Below, one piece after another: positions 31,001 to 39,280 of a DNA stretch of 40,303 nucleotides; the first letter of the stretch is position 1; every line of letters begins with the position of its first letter. Both the position numbers and the translations under genes were made by a program. Below the pieces are notes generated by a model. It searched no databases. It was not told the DNA's origin and worked only from the letters and a program-made list of their open reading frames with translations. The stretch lies in contig JAEWZB010000010.1 of NCBI GenBank assembly GCA_023395515.1, forward strand, positions 1 to 40,303, in the 5' to 3' direction. This stretch comes from Bacillota bacterium. GTDB taxonomy: Bacteria > Bacillota > Syntrophomonadia > Syntrophomonadales > Syntrophomonadaceae.

Positions 31001-32095
31001 ATGTCATTGAAAAGAACCCCACTATACTCCGCCCACTTAAAACATACGGGCAAAATTATTGACTTTGGTGGTTGGGAGTTACCGGTTCAATATGAAGGAA
31101 TTATAAAAGAACACCATATGGTGCGGCAAAAGGCCGGTCTTTTTGATGTTTCCCATATGGGTGAAATTGAAGTTACCGGAGTTGGAGCCGAGGAATTTAT
31201 TCAATATTTAGTTACTAATGATGTGAAAAAAATTCAAGACACACAAATTATGTATACCCTGATGTGCTATCCTGATGGTGGCGTTGTGGATGATTTATTA
31301 GTTTATAAATATTCTCCGACCTATTATCTATTGGTAGTAAATGCGGCTAATACTGATAAGGATTTTGCGTGGATTAAGGAGAATGTCAGGCCGGGAATAG
31401 AGGTTAAGAACGTTTCCGATCAATATGCCCAATTAGCCCTGCAAGGTCCTTTAGCTCAAGAGATATTGCAGAAAATAGTTGATGTTGATCTGGAAAGTAT
31501 AAAATATTTTTGGTTTAAGCCGGCGGTAAAATTAGCGGGAGTAGAATGTCTGGTTTCCAGAACCGGATATACTGGAGAAGATGGTTTTGAAATTTATGTA
31601 AACGCAGATGAAGCTTTACTAGTCTGGGATGAAATCATTAAAGCCGGAGGCGAAAATGTGGCTCCTATAGGACTGGGAGCTAGGGATACCCTACGCTTTG
31701 AAGCTAAGTTACCCCTCTACGGTCAGGAAATAGATAAAGATATTACACCACTGGAAGCTGGTTTAAACTTTGCGGTAAAGTTAAATACCGATGATTTTAT
31801 CGGCAAGGAAGCTTTAGTAAAACAAAAAGAAGCCAATCCTGACCGGGTTTTAGTAGAATTTGAAATGGTGGGTAAGGGTATTGCCAGGTCTCATTATGAT
31901 ATTGAAAAAGATGGGGAGCAGATAGGTTGGGTAACCTCTGGGGCTCCTTCTCCTACTTTAGGTAAAAGTATAGGCTTAGCTTTAATAAAGCGGGAATTTA
32001 ATCAGCCTGGTGAAACGTTCGATATAATGATTCGCGACAAACCAGTTAAAGCTAAAATTATAGAAAATTCATTTTATAAACGCCAAAAAAATTAA
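31001..32095 (+). CDS. gcvT: Glycine cleavage T-protein (aminomethyltransferase)
   Basis: A 364-residue T-protein. It takes the aminomethyl group from lipoyl-GcvH, releases ammonia and forms 5,10-methylene-THF. Family segments are GGWELPVQYEGIIKEHHMVR, LFDVSHMGEIEVTG, the folate site with RTGYTGEDGFEIY, GLGARDTLRFEAKLPLYG, and the C-terminal VTSGAPSPTLGKSIGLALI. Length is normal and all motifs are complete. Spacing is 29 bases after folD and 18 before gcvH, with AAGGAGG before the ATG. Confidence 0.96.
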   Translation: MSLKRTPLYSAHLKHTGKIIDFGGWELPVQYEGIIKEHHMVRQKAGLFDVSHMGEIEVTGVGAEEFIQYLVTNDVKKIQDTQIMYTLMCYPDGGVVDDLLVYKYSPTYYLLVVNAANTDKDFAWIKENVRPGIEVKNVSDQYAQLALQGPLAQEILQKIVDVDLESIKYFWFKPAVKLAGVECLVSRTGYTGEDGFEIYVNADEALLVWDEIIKAGGENVAPIGLGARDTLRFEAKLPLYGQEIDKDITPLEAGLNFAVKLNTDDFIGKEALVKQKEANPDRVLVEFEMVGKGIARSHYDIEKDGEQIGWVTSGAPSPTLGKSIGLALIKREFNQPGETFDIMIRDKPVKAKIIENSFYKRQKN

Positions 32096-32113
32096 CGTGG
32101 AGGGATAAAGTAT

Positions 32114-32500
32114 ATGAACACACCAAAAAATTTAAAGTACACCAAAAATCATGAGTGGCTGAGAGTAGACGGAGACCAGGCTTATATAGGCATTACCGAT
32201 TATGCCCAACATCATTTGGGAGATATCGTTTTTGTGGAAATTCCTGAAGTTGATTCTGAAGTGGGAGCAGAAGATTCCATAGCGGTAGTAGAATCAGTAA
32301 AAGCAGTTTCTTCGGTATATTCTCCTATTAGTGGTACTATTTTAGAAGCCAATGAAGAATTAGAAAGTTCTCCAGAACTTTTAAATGATGATCCTTATGA
32401 AAATTGGATTGCAGTTATAAGTGTTGATGATGATGCTGAAGTTGAAAAATTACTATCAGCCGAAGATTATGACGCTTTATGTGCAGAGCTAGAAGAATAA
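32114..32500 (+). CDS. gcvH: Glycine cleavage H-protein
   Basis: A 128-residue lipoyl carrier that shuttles the aminomethyl group between P-, T- and L-proteins. Lipoylated lysine is K63 in VVESVKAVSSVYSP. Conserved ends are KYTKNHEWLRV and NDDPYENWIAVI. The lipoate ligase at 38280 is the obvious candidate to modify it. GTGGAGGGATAAAG precedes the ATG; gcvPA follows after 15 bases. Confidence 0.96.
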   Translation: MNTPKNLKYTKNHEWLRVDGDQAYIGITDYAQHHLGDIVFVEIPEVDSEVGAEDSIAVVESVKAVSSVYSPISGTILEANEELESSPELLNDDPYENWIAVISVDDDAEVEKLLSAEDYDALCAELEE

Positions 32501-32515
32501 ACAGGAGGAAAATAT

Positions 32516-33829
32516 ATGAGGTATACTCCTAATCCCGAACCAGTAGTAAGGGAAATGCTTAACTTCATAGGCTGTAAAGACCTAAAAGAGCTTTTTAACG
32601 ATATTCCCGAAGCGCTTAAACTTAAGGGAAACCTGGATTTAAAAAGCGGTTTAAGTGAAATAGAACTGCAAAGTCATCTTAAGCAACTAGCCGGGCTAAA
32701 CATGAATGTAAATGAATATCCGTGTTTCCTTGGTGCCGGTGCTTATGACCATTTTATACCTGCGGTAATAGATCAGCTTTTATTACGTTCTGAGTTTTAT
32801 ACATCTTATACCCCTTACCAGCCGGAAATTAGCCAGGGGGTTTTACAAGCCATTTTTGAATATCAAACTATGATCTGCAACCTTACCGGCATGGATGTTT
32901 CTAATGCTTCAGTATATGATGGGGGCAGCGCTTTAGCCGAAGCCTGTACTTTAGCTTGTTTACACACTAAAAGAAAAAAGGTTTTAATACCGGACAACGT
33001 TCACCCGGAATATATCAGGGTGGTACAATCTTATGCTATTTCAGGAATTATGGAAATTGTAGTACTGCCTACGAATGAAGGAATACTAGATATAAACGTT
33101 TTAAACAGCGGGACAGAAAAAGATGTAGCTTGTGTAGTAGTACAGCAGCCTAATTTTTATGGCATTATTGAAAATATAACGCAAGTAGAACAGCTAGTAC
33201 ATGAAAATAAAAGTTTACTTATTATGGCCGTAGATCCTATTAGCTTAGGAGTTTTAAAATCTCCCAGGGAATGGAATGCGGATATTGCAGTAGGGGAAGG
33301 CCAGCCTTTAGGTAATTCTTTAAGCTTTGGCGGTCCTTACTTAGGTTTTTTAGCGGCTACTAATAAATTATTACGTAAAATTCCCGGCCGTATCGTAGGG
33401 CAGGCTCAAGATAAGGAAGGAAAACGGTCTTTTGTTCTTACCCTGCAAGCCCGGGAACAACATATAAGAAGGGAAAAAGCTGCTTCCAATATTTGTTCCA
33501 ACCAAGCCTTAAATGCTTTGGCAGCTACTATGTATCTGGCTTATGTGGGTCCCCAAGGTTTAAAGGAAGTAGCCTTAAGAAGTCATCAACTGGCCGCTTA
33601 TGCCCAAAAACAACTAGCGGCTAAAGGCATAACTTTAAAATACGAACAACCATTTTTTAAAGAGTTTGTCATCCAAGTGGATAACCCGGCTTCAATTAAC
33701 CAAAAGCTGCTGGAAAATGGCATAATTGGCGGGTATGAGCTGGAAAAAGGATTAATGTTAGCCTTTACGGAAAAGCGTACTAAGGACGAAATAGATAAAC
33801 TAGTAGCGGTTATAGGGGGTGAGCATTAA
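32516..33829 (+). CDS. gcvPA: Glycine dehydrogenase (decarboxylating) subunit 1
   Basis: A 437-residue N-terminal half of the split P-protein found in Firmicutes and archaea. It dimerises with GcvPB to decarboxylate glycine and load the aminomethyl group on GcvH. Signs are YPCFLGAGAYDHFIPAVIDQ, YTPYQPEISQGVLQAIFEYQ, MDVSNASVYDGGSALAEA and GRIVGQAQDKEGKRSFVLTL followed by QAREQHIRREKA. This half lacks the PLP lysine, as expected. AGGAGGAAAATAT precedes the ATG. The stop overlaps the gcvPB start by one base. Confidence 0.96.
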   Translation: MRYTPNPEPVVREMLNFIGCKDLKELFNDIPEALKLKGNLDLKSGLSEIELQSHLKQLAGLNMNVNEYPCFLGAGAYDHFIPAVIDQLLLRSEFYTSYTPYQPEISQGVLQAIFEYQTMICNLTGMDVSNASVYDGGSALAEACTLACLHTKRKKVLIPDNVHPEYIRVVQSYAISGIMEIVVLPTNEGILDINVLNSGTEKDVACVVVQQPNFYGIIENITQVEQLVHENKSLLIMAVDPISLGVLKSPREWNADIAVGEGQPLGNSLSFGGPYLGFLAATNKLLRKIPGRIVGQAQDKEGKRSFVLTLQAREQHIRREKAASNICSNQALNALAATMYLAYVGPQGLKEVALRSHQLAAYAQKQLAAKGITLKYEQPFFKEFVIQVDNPASINQKLLENGIIGGYELEKGLMLAFTEKRTKDEIDKLVAVIGGEH

Positions 33830-35271
33830 TGGGCAGTCTCATTTTTGAAAAATCGGTTAAAGGCAGCAGTAGTTTTACGGTACCTAAGGAAGATTTAGGG
33901 GTAGAACTAAATATTCCCGCAGATTTACAAAGAGCTGAAAGTCCTATGTTACCGGAAGTCAGTGAAGTGGAAATGGTAAGACATTATACTTATCTTTCTC
34001 ACCGGGCTTACGGCGTAGATGATGGTTTATACCCTTTGGGCTCCTGTACTATGAAATATAACCCTAAAATTGATGAATGGGCTGCTCGGTTATCCGGGTT
34101 TTCTGCCCTGCATCCTTATCAACCGGAAAATACCGTACAAGGTGCTCTAAAGTTAATGTACGATATGGAAAAAATGCTCTGTGAAATTTGCGGTATGGAT
34201 AATTTTAGTTTACAACCGGCCGCAGGTGCCCACGGAGAGATGGCCGGAATTATGATGATTAAAGCTTATCATCAAAAACGGCAAGATTTTAAACGTACTA
34301 AAATGATGGTGCCCGATTCTGCTCACGGTACTAATCCGGCTACGGCTAATGTAGTAGGTTATGATGTTATTGAAATAAAATCTAATGCCCACGGCTTAGT
34401 AGATTTAGAAGATCTAAAAGCTCATATGAGTGATGAAGTGGCTGGTTTAATGTTAACTAATCCTAACACCTTGGGCTTATTTGAAGAAGATATCGTGGCC
34501 ATAGCCGATATTGTACATGAAGGCGGAGGCTTGCTTTATTATGACGGAGCTAACCTAAACGGAGTTTTAGGTATAAGCCGTCCCGGTGATATGGGTTTTG
34601 ACGTAGTCCATCTTAATTTGCACAAAACTTTTGCTACCCCCCATGGTGGTGGTGGTCCCGGTTCCGGGCCGGTAGGAGTAAAAGCTCATTTAGCCGAGTT
34701 TCTGCCGGTTCCAGTAGTAGAGAAAACCGGAGAAAATTATGAGTTTAATTATGATTTACCTTACTCCATAGGTAAAGTAAAAGCTTTTTACGGTAATTTC
34801 GGGGTAGTAGTTAAAGCTTATACTTATATAAAAGCCTTAGGTAAGGAAGGCATAATAGATGCCGGTGAACAAGCCGTATTAAATGCTAATTATCTGCGCT
34901 GTAAGCTGCGGGATACTTATCATATCCCTTTCGACCGGCTTTGCAAGCACGAGTTTATAGCTACCTCTAAACATCAAATGGACTTAAACCATGTTTCTAC
35001 CATGGATATTGCCAAGCGTTTGATAGATTATGGCTACCATCCGCCGACTGTATATTTTCCGTTGATTGTGAGAGAAGCCCTAATGATTGAACCTACGGAA
35101 ACGGAAAGCCGCCAAAGGCTGGATGATTTTGCAGAAATATTAAAGACGATTGCCCGGGAAGCTAAGGAAGATCCTGAGCTGGTAATAAATGCACCCCATA
35201 ATACTATAACTAAACGAATTGATGAAGTTAGTGCAGCTAGAAACCCAGTTGTAAAATGGGAGGAAGTATAA
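33829..35271 (+). CDS. gcvPB: Glycine dehydrogenase (decarboxylating) subunit 2
   Basis: A 480-residue catalytic, PLP-binding half of the split P-protein. The PLP lysine is K266 in LNLHKTFATPHGGGGPGSGP; other family signs are LYPLGSCTMKYNPKIDEW, FSLQPAAGAHGEMAGIMM, MVPDSAHGTNPATANVVGY and the C-terminal YHPPTVYFPLIVREALMIEP followed by TETES. It is coupled to gcvPA by a TAATG overlap. The stop is immediately followed by the ATG of the dihydrolipoyl dehydrogenase gene. Confidence 0.96.
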   Translation: MGSLIFEKSVKGSSSFTVPKEDLGVELNIPADLQRAESPMLPEVSEVEMVRHYTYLSHRAYGVDDGLYPLGSCTMKYNPKIDEWAARLSGFSALHPYQPENTVQGALKLMYDMEKMLCEICGMDNFSLQPAAGAHGEMAGIMMIKAYHQKRQDFKRTKMMVPDSAHGTNPATANVVGYDVIEIKSNAHGLVDLEDLKAHMSDEVAGLMLTNPNTLGLFEEDIVAIADIVHEGGGLLYYDGANLNGVLGISRPGDMGFDVVHLNLHKTFATPHGGGGPGSGPVGVKAHLAEFLPVPVVEKTGENYEFNYDLPYSIGKVKAFYGNFGVVVKAYTYIKALGKEGIIDAGEQAVLNANYLRCKLRDTYHIPFDRLCKHEFIATSKHQMDLNHVSTMDIAKRLIDYGYHPPTVYFPLIVREALMIEPTETESRQRLDDFAEILKTIAREAKEDPELVINAPHNTITKRIDEVSAARNPVVKWEEV

Positions 35272-36654
35272 ATGACCGACCTCTTAGTTATTGGGGGGGG
35301 ACCAGGAGGCTATGTGGCAGCTATTAGAGCCGCCCAATTAGGAATGAAGGTAACTTTAATAGAAAAAGGTGCTTTAGGGGGTACATGTCTCAATCGGGGC
35401 TGTATCCCTACTAAAGCTTATTTTGAAAATGCTAAAGCCTTAAAAACTTTGCAAAATAGCCAGGATTTTAATATTAGTGTAGAAGGATGGCAGTTTAGTT
35501 TGGCTGGGGCTAAAGCCCGTAAAGATAGTATTGTAGGGAATTTGGTTACCGGGGTTAAACAATTGCTTAAGACTAATGGAATTGAAGTCATTATGGGAAC
35601 AGCTTCATTCGTGGATAGCAAAACCGTACAAGTAAATGGCGAAATTATAACTGCCTCAAACATTATAATTGCTACCGGCTCGGAGCCGTCAGATTTACCT
35701 ATCAAAGGAACCGATGCCAAAAAGGTTTTAACTAGTGATGAAATACTGGAAATTACTGAAGTACCCAAAAAACTAACCATTATTGGCGGAGGGGTTATAG
35801 GCTTAGAATATGCCTGTATTTTTAATGCCTTTGGCAGTGAAGTAACTGTTTTTGAATATATGCCCACCGTGTTAAATTCATTAGATACTGAAATATCTAA
35901 ACGCATGGGTGTATTTCTTAAAAAACAAAACATAACCGTTCATACTTCTGCTTCAGTTCAGGAAATAATTGAAACTGAATATGGCCTAATGGTAAAGGCG
36001 GAAGGAAAAAAAGGGACTTTAGAAGTCGAAGCTGACTTAGTTTTAGCCGCCGGGGGCCGCCGGCCCAGAATTCAAGAACTAAATCTGGATAGTATAGGCA
36101 TTGTTACTGATAAGGATTTTATTAAGGTAGACAGTAATTTTGCCAGCAATGTTGCCGGAATATATGCCATTGGAGATGTTATAGGCGGCCATATGTTAGC
36201 CCATGTTGCTTCCGAAGAAGGTATTGCCGCAGTAGAAAAAATTGCCGGTCTTAAGGATGCGGCTCTACCCTATCACGCGATTCCCAGTTGCATTTTTACC
36301 TTTCCGGAAATAGCTACGGTGGGCTTAAGTGAAGAACAAGCTAAAGCTAACGGTATTAATTATAAAGTTGGGAAATTCCCGTTTTCTGCCAATGGCAAAG
36401 CTATGACCATGGGAGAAACAGATGGACTAGTAAAGATTATTTCTGATGAAAATGATATTATAATTGGAGTACATATTATAGGTCCTCATGCCAGTGATCT
36501 TATTTTAGAAGGTATTGTCTTAGTAAAAAATAAGTTAACGGCTAAAGAGGTAGAAGGTACTATTCATCCTCATCCGACTTTAGGAGAGGCTGTAGCAGAA
36601 GCTATATTAGATCTTAACCAGCATGCTATTCATCTAGTACCTAAGAAAAAATAG
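35272..36654 (+). CDS. lpdA: Dihydrolipoyl dehydrogenase (L-protein)
   Basis: A 460-residue FAD disulfide oxidoreductase that reoxidises dihydrolipoyl-GcvH with NAD. Sequence order: FAD motif VIGGGPGGYVAAIRAAQLG, redox disulfide C39/C44 in GGTCLNRGCIPTK, NAD motif IIGGGVIGLEYACIFNAFGS, GIYAIGDVIGGHMLAHVASE, and the C-terminal His-Glu pair in HPHPTLGEAV. It begins on the base after the gcvPB stop. No pyruvate or 2-oxoacid dehydrogenase genes are near, so this copy is dedicated to the glycine system. Confidence 0.96.
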   Translation: MTDLLVIGGGPGGYVAAIRAAQLGMKVTLIEKGALGGTCLNRGCIPTKAYFENAKALKTLQNSQDFNISVEGWQFSLAGAKARKDSIVGNLVTGVKQLLKTNGIEVIMGTASFVDSKTVQVNGEIITASNIIIATGSEPSDLPIKGTDAKKVLTSDEILEITEVPKKLTIIGGGVIGLEYACIFNAFGSEVTVFEYMPTVLNSLDTEISKRMGVFLKKQNITVHTSASVQEIIETEYGLMVKAEGKKGTLEVEADLVLAAGGRRPRIQELNLDSIGIVTDKDFIKVDSNFASNVAGIYAIGDVIGGHMLAHVASEEGIAAVEKIAGLKDAALPYHAIPSCIFTFPEIATVGLSEEQAKANGINYKVGKFPFSANGKAMTMGETDGLVKIISDENDIIIGVHIIGPHASDLILEGIVLVKNKLTAKEVEGTIHPHPTLGEAVAEAILDLNQHAIHLVPKKK

Positions 36655-36679
36655 GGTTAAGTAAAAAAGGGGTGATTAA

Positions 36680-37891
36680 ATGGATAAGTTAATTGCTTCC
36701 TATATTCAGGAAGAATTAAACCGTCAACAAAATGGATTAGAAATGATTGCTTCAGAAAACTTTGCCAGTATGGATGTAATCAACGCCATGGGCAGCATAT
36801 TAACCAATAAGTATGCAGAAGGATACCCAGGCAAAAGATACTATGGCGGTTGTTATGTAGTAGATAAGATTGAACAACTGGCTATTGACCGGGCCAAAGA
36901 ATTATTTAATGCGGAACATGCTAATGTGCAGGCTCATAGTGGGGCTAATGCTAATACCGCCGCATTTTTTGCCGTATTAAATCCGGGTGATACATTTTTA
37001 GGCATGGACTTATCCCATGGGGGACATTTAAGTCATGGTTCTCCGGTAAATATTTCCGGTAAATATTTTAATGTAGTTTCTTATGGAGTTAATGATAAAG
37101 GCTATATTGATTATGACCAGGTAGCTGATCTGGCTAAGAAGCATAAGCCAAAAATGGTTGTATGCGGTTCTTCCGCTTATCCCCGCATCATAGATTTTAA
37201 AGCTTTTAGGGAAATAGCTGATATGGTAGGAGCATATTTGCTGGTAGATATGGCTCATATAGCCGGTTTAGTAGCTACCGGGTTACATCCTTCTCCCATA
37301 GAATATGGTGATTTTTGCACCTCCACCACCCACAAAACTTTACGGGGCCCTCGGGGCGGTTTAATCCTTTCTAAGGAGAAATATGCCAAAGATGTAGATA
37401 AAGCTATTTTCCCCGGTACCCAGGGAGGTCCTTTACAACATATTATTGCCGCTAAAGCCGTATGTTTTTATGAAGCCTTACAGCCATCATTTGTGGATTA
37501 TCAAAAGCAAGTGGTGAAAAATGCGGCCACCTTGGCTGAAGCTTTGCAGGAAAACGGTTTTAAAATTGTTTCGGGTGGTACGGATAATCATTTGATGTTG
37601 ATAGATTTGACTAATATCCCGGATATGACAGGTAAAAAAGCCGAAAACCTGTTAGAAGAAGTGGATATAACCGTTAATAAGAATACTATCCCCGGCGAAA
37701 CCCGCAGTCCTTTTGTTACCAGCGGTATAAGAGTAGGTACCCCTGCTTTAACTACCCGGGGAATGAAAGAATCGGAAATGAAAATAATTGCCGGGCTATT
37801 TAGAAAAGCCTTAATAGAAGAAGGTCAACATATTGAGGAAATTAAAAAAGAGGTGCATAGCTTAGCGGCTAGTTTCCCTTTATATAACTAA
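36680..37891 (+). CDS. glyA: Serine hydroxymethyltransferase
   Basis: A 403-residue PLP enzyme that interconverts serine and glycine with THF and methylene-THF. Motifs: LEMIASENFAS, LTNKYAEGYPGKRYYGGC, the PLP lysine K219 in TTHKTLRGPRGG, and TSGIRVGTPALTTRGM. Placed last in the gcv operon, it lets the cell turn two glycines into serine, CO2 and ammonia, or run the reverse route for C1 assimilation. AAAAGGGGTGATTAA precedes the ATG, and a terminator follows. Confidence 0.96.
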   Translation: MDKLIASYIQEELNRQQNGLEMIASENFASMDVINAMGSILTNKYAEGYPGKRYYGGCYVVDKIEQLAIDRAKELFNAEHANVQAHSGANANTAAFFAVLNPGDTFLGMDLSHGGHLSHGSPVNISGKYFNVVSYGVNDKGYIDYDQVADLAKKHKPKMVVCGSSAYPRIIDFKAFREIADMVGAYLLVDMAHIAGLVATGLHPSPIEYGDFCTSTTHKTLRGPRGGLILSKEKYAKDVDKAIFPGTQGGPLQHIIAAKAVCFYEALQPSFVDYQKQVVKNAATLAEALQENGFKIVSGGTDNHLMLIDLTNIPDMTGKKAENLLEEVDITVNKNTIPGETRSPFVTSGIRVGTPALTTRGMKESEMKIIAGLFRKALIEEGQHIEEIKKEVHSLAASFPLYN

Positions 37892-37915
37892 TTGCAATTA
37901 AGGAATTTACCCTCT

Positions 37916-37940
37916 AAGACCGGATTTTTCCGGTCTTTAT
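37916..37940 (+). terminator. Terminator of the gcv operon
   Basis: AAGACCGGA (37916-37924), loop TTTT, TCCGGTCTT (37929-37937), then TATTATT. Confidence 0.8.
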
Positions 37941-37959
37941 TATTAAGTGGCAAGTGTTG

Positions 37960-37995
37960 TTAGGTGTAGGGGGTAAAACGTGAGACGTGAGAAGC
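37960..37995. repeat. Degenerate GTAAAACGTGAGACGTGAG repeat
   Basis: It reads TTAGGTGTAGGGGGTAAAAC followed by GTGAGACGTGAGAAGC, related to the sequences at 10991 and 13953. It stops shortly before RNA element B. Confidence 0.55.
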
Positions 37996-38001
37996 AAGGA
38001 G

Positions 38002-38007
38002 TATAAT
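38002..38007 (+). promoter_or_regulatory. -10 box at the start of RNA element B
   Basis: A perfect TATAAT ends 3 bases before the first base of the terminal stem. The -35 region is poor. Copy A has TATATT in the same place. Confidence 0.4.
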
Positions 38008-38010
38008 CAG

Positions 38011-38218
38011 GTTGAATATATAAATATGCAGGAGCCGTTGACGTAGCATGGAGGATACACCCTGCGAAGGCGAAAGAAGAAAGGGGGCGAACCCCATGGA
38101 CGGGGAGAGCGGGCCACTGAACAGGATGTGACTTTGGCCCGGTACCCCTTTCTTATTGAGTCAAGCAGTTGGTGTATCCCCATGTGGAGTCTGGCGAGGG
38201 AATATTTATATATTCAAC
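38011..38218 (+). ncRNA. Structured RNA element, copy B (208 nt)
   Basis: The terminal 16-bp stem is perfect (38011-38026 with 38203-38218). Internal helices: GCC/GGC (38034-38036 with 38193-38195), GAC/GTC (38040-38042 with 38189-38191), CATGG/CCATG (38047-38051 with 38180-38184), GATACACC/GGTGTATC (38054-38061 with 38171-38178), CTGC/GCAG (38062-38065 with 38165-38168), AAGAAAGGGG/CCCCTTTCTT (38077-38086 with 38145-38154) and GGGCCA/TGGCCC (38111-38116 with 38135-38140). It lacks the two short repeats of copy A and so shows the basic form. Both copies are followed by TAACGAA. It lies 61 bases upstream of lplA, same strand. Confidence 0.75.
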
Positions 38219-38279
38219 TAACGAATAATAATTTTGCAGCAGAACCAAGACAAGAATTTAAAATAAAGCGGGAGGTAAT

Positions 38280-39269
38280 ATGTTAGAAATTATTAATAAG
38301 AGTAATGACCCTTATTTTAATCTGGCCTTAGAGGAATATGCAGCCAAGAATATTGCCGTAAGTTCACTTTTTATTATCTGGCAAAACTCTCCGGTAGTAG
38401 TTATAGGTAAAAACCAAAATGCCTTAGAAGAAGTTAACCGGGAATTTCTTAACCAAGCAGGAATTGCTTTAGTAAGAAGGATTTCCGGCGGGGGAGCCGT
38501 ATATCACGATTTAGGTAACTTGAATTTTACTTTTGTAGCCCCCAGCCGACCTGGAGTTAGCTTTGATTTTGAACGCTTTACTCTTCCTATTATCAAGACT
38601 TTAGATAAAATAGGAATTAAGGCTCAGCATAATGGCAGAAATGATATAACCATAGATGGAAAGAAGTTTTCCGGTAATGCTCAATTTCGTCATAGGGATA
38701 GGGTAATGCATCATGGGACTTTGCTTTTTAATGTAAACCTGGAAAATATGGTGAGAGCCTTAAATGTCAGTGAGGAGAAAATGGTATCTAAAGGGGTAAA
38801 ATCTGTACGCAGCCGGGTAACTAATATTAGTGAACACCTGACCGGAGCGTTAAACATAGAAGAATTTAAAGAATTACTCGTCCAAAATTTAAAAAAAGAG
38901 GCGGACATAAAAGAGACCTATACCTTAACTGCGGCTGATTTAGAAAAGATTACCGGGCTGTGCCACCAAAAGTACCAATCCTGGGACTGGAATATAGGCG
39001 AATCACCTGATTATAATATTAAAAAACAAAAAAGATTTGAGTGGGGAAGTATCGAGGTGCGCTTAAAGGTCACCGAAGGAATAATAAAAAATTGCAAAAT
39101 ATTCGGCGACTTTTTTGCTCTTCAGGATATGGATTTATTAGAAAAACAATTTAAGGAAGTACCTTATACTCTTAATGGTCTGGAATCTTTATTCAATAAC
39201 GTAAACCTTAATGATTATTTACCTAATGCTAACCGTGATGAAATAATACAACTCTTATTAAATGACTAA
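38280..39269 (+). CDS. lplA: Lipoate-protein ligase A
   Basis: A 329-residue ligase that activates lipoate with ATP and attaches it to lipoyl domains, here most likely GcvH K63. It has the full family set: RRISGGGAVYHDLGNLNF (66-83), GRNDITIDGKKFSGNAQ (119-135) with K129 at the usual catalytic position, and HHGTLLFNVN. A C-terminal accessory domain (~245-329) is present, as in complete LplA enzymes. GCGGGAGGTAAT precedes the ATG. The upstream region carries RNA element B; the next gene begins 11 bases after the stop. Confidence 0.94.
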   Translation: MLEIINKSNDPYFNLALEEYAAKNIAVSSLFIIWQNSPVVVIGKNQNALEEVNREFLNQAGIALVRRISGGGAVYHDLGNLNFTFVAPSRPGVSFDFERFTLPIIKTLDKIGIKAQHNGRNDITIDGKKFSGNAQFRHRDRVMHHGTLLFNVNLENMVRALNVSEEKMVSKGVKSVRSRVTNISEHLTGALNIEEFKELLVQNLKKEADIKETYTLTAADLEKITGLCHQKYQSWDWNIGESPDYNIKKQKRFEWGSIEVRLKVTEGIIKNCKIFGDFFALQDMDLLEKQFKEVPYTLNGLESLFNNVNLNDYLPNANRDEIIQLLLND

Positions 39270-39280
39270 GGAGAAAACCT

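Noticed and set aside
28096..38218. Elements A and B as simple insertion-sequence remnants (MITEs)
   Set aside because: Not fully excluded, but paired changes in internal helices, not only in the terminal repeats, and no visible target duplication favour a structured RNA.
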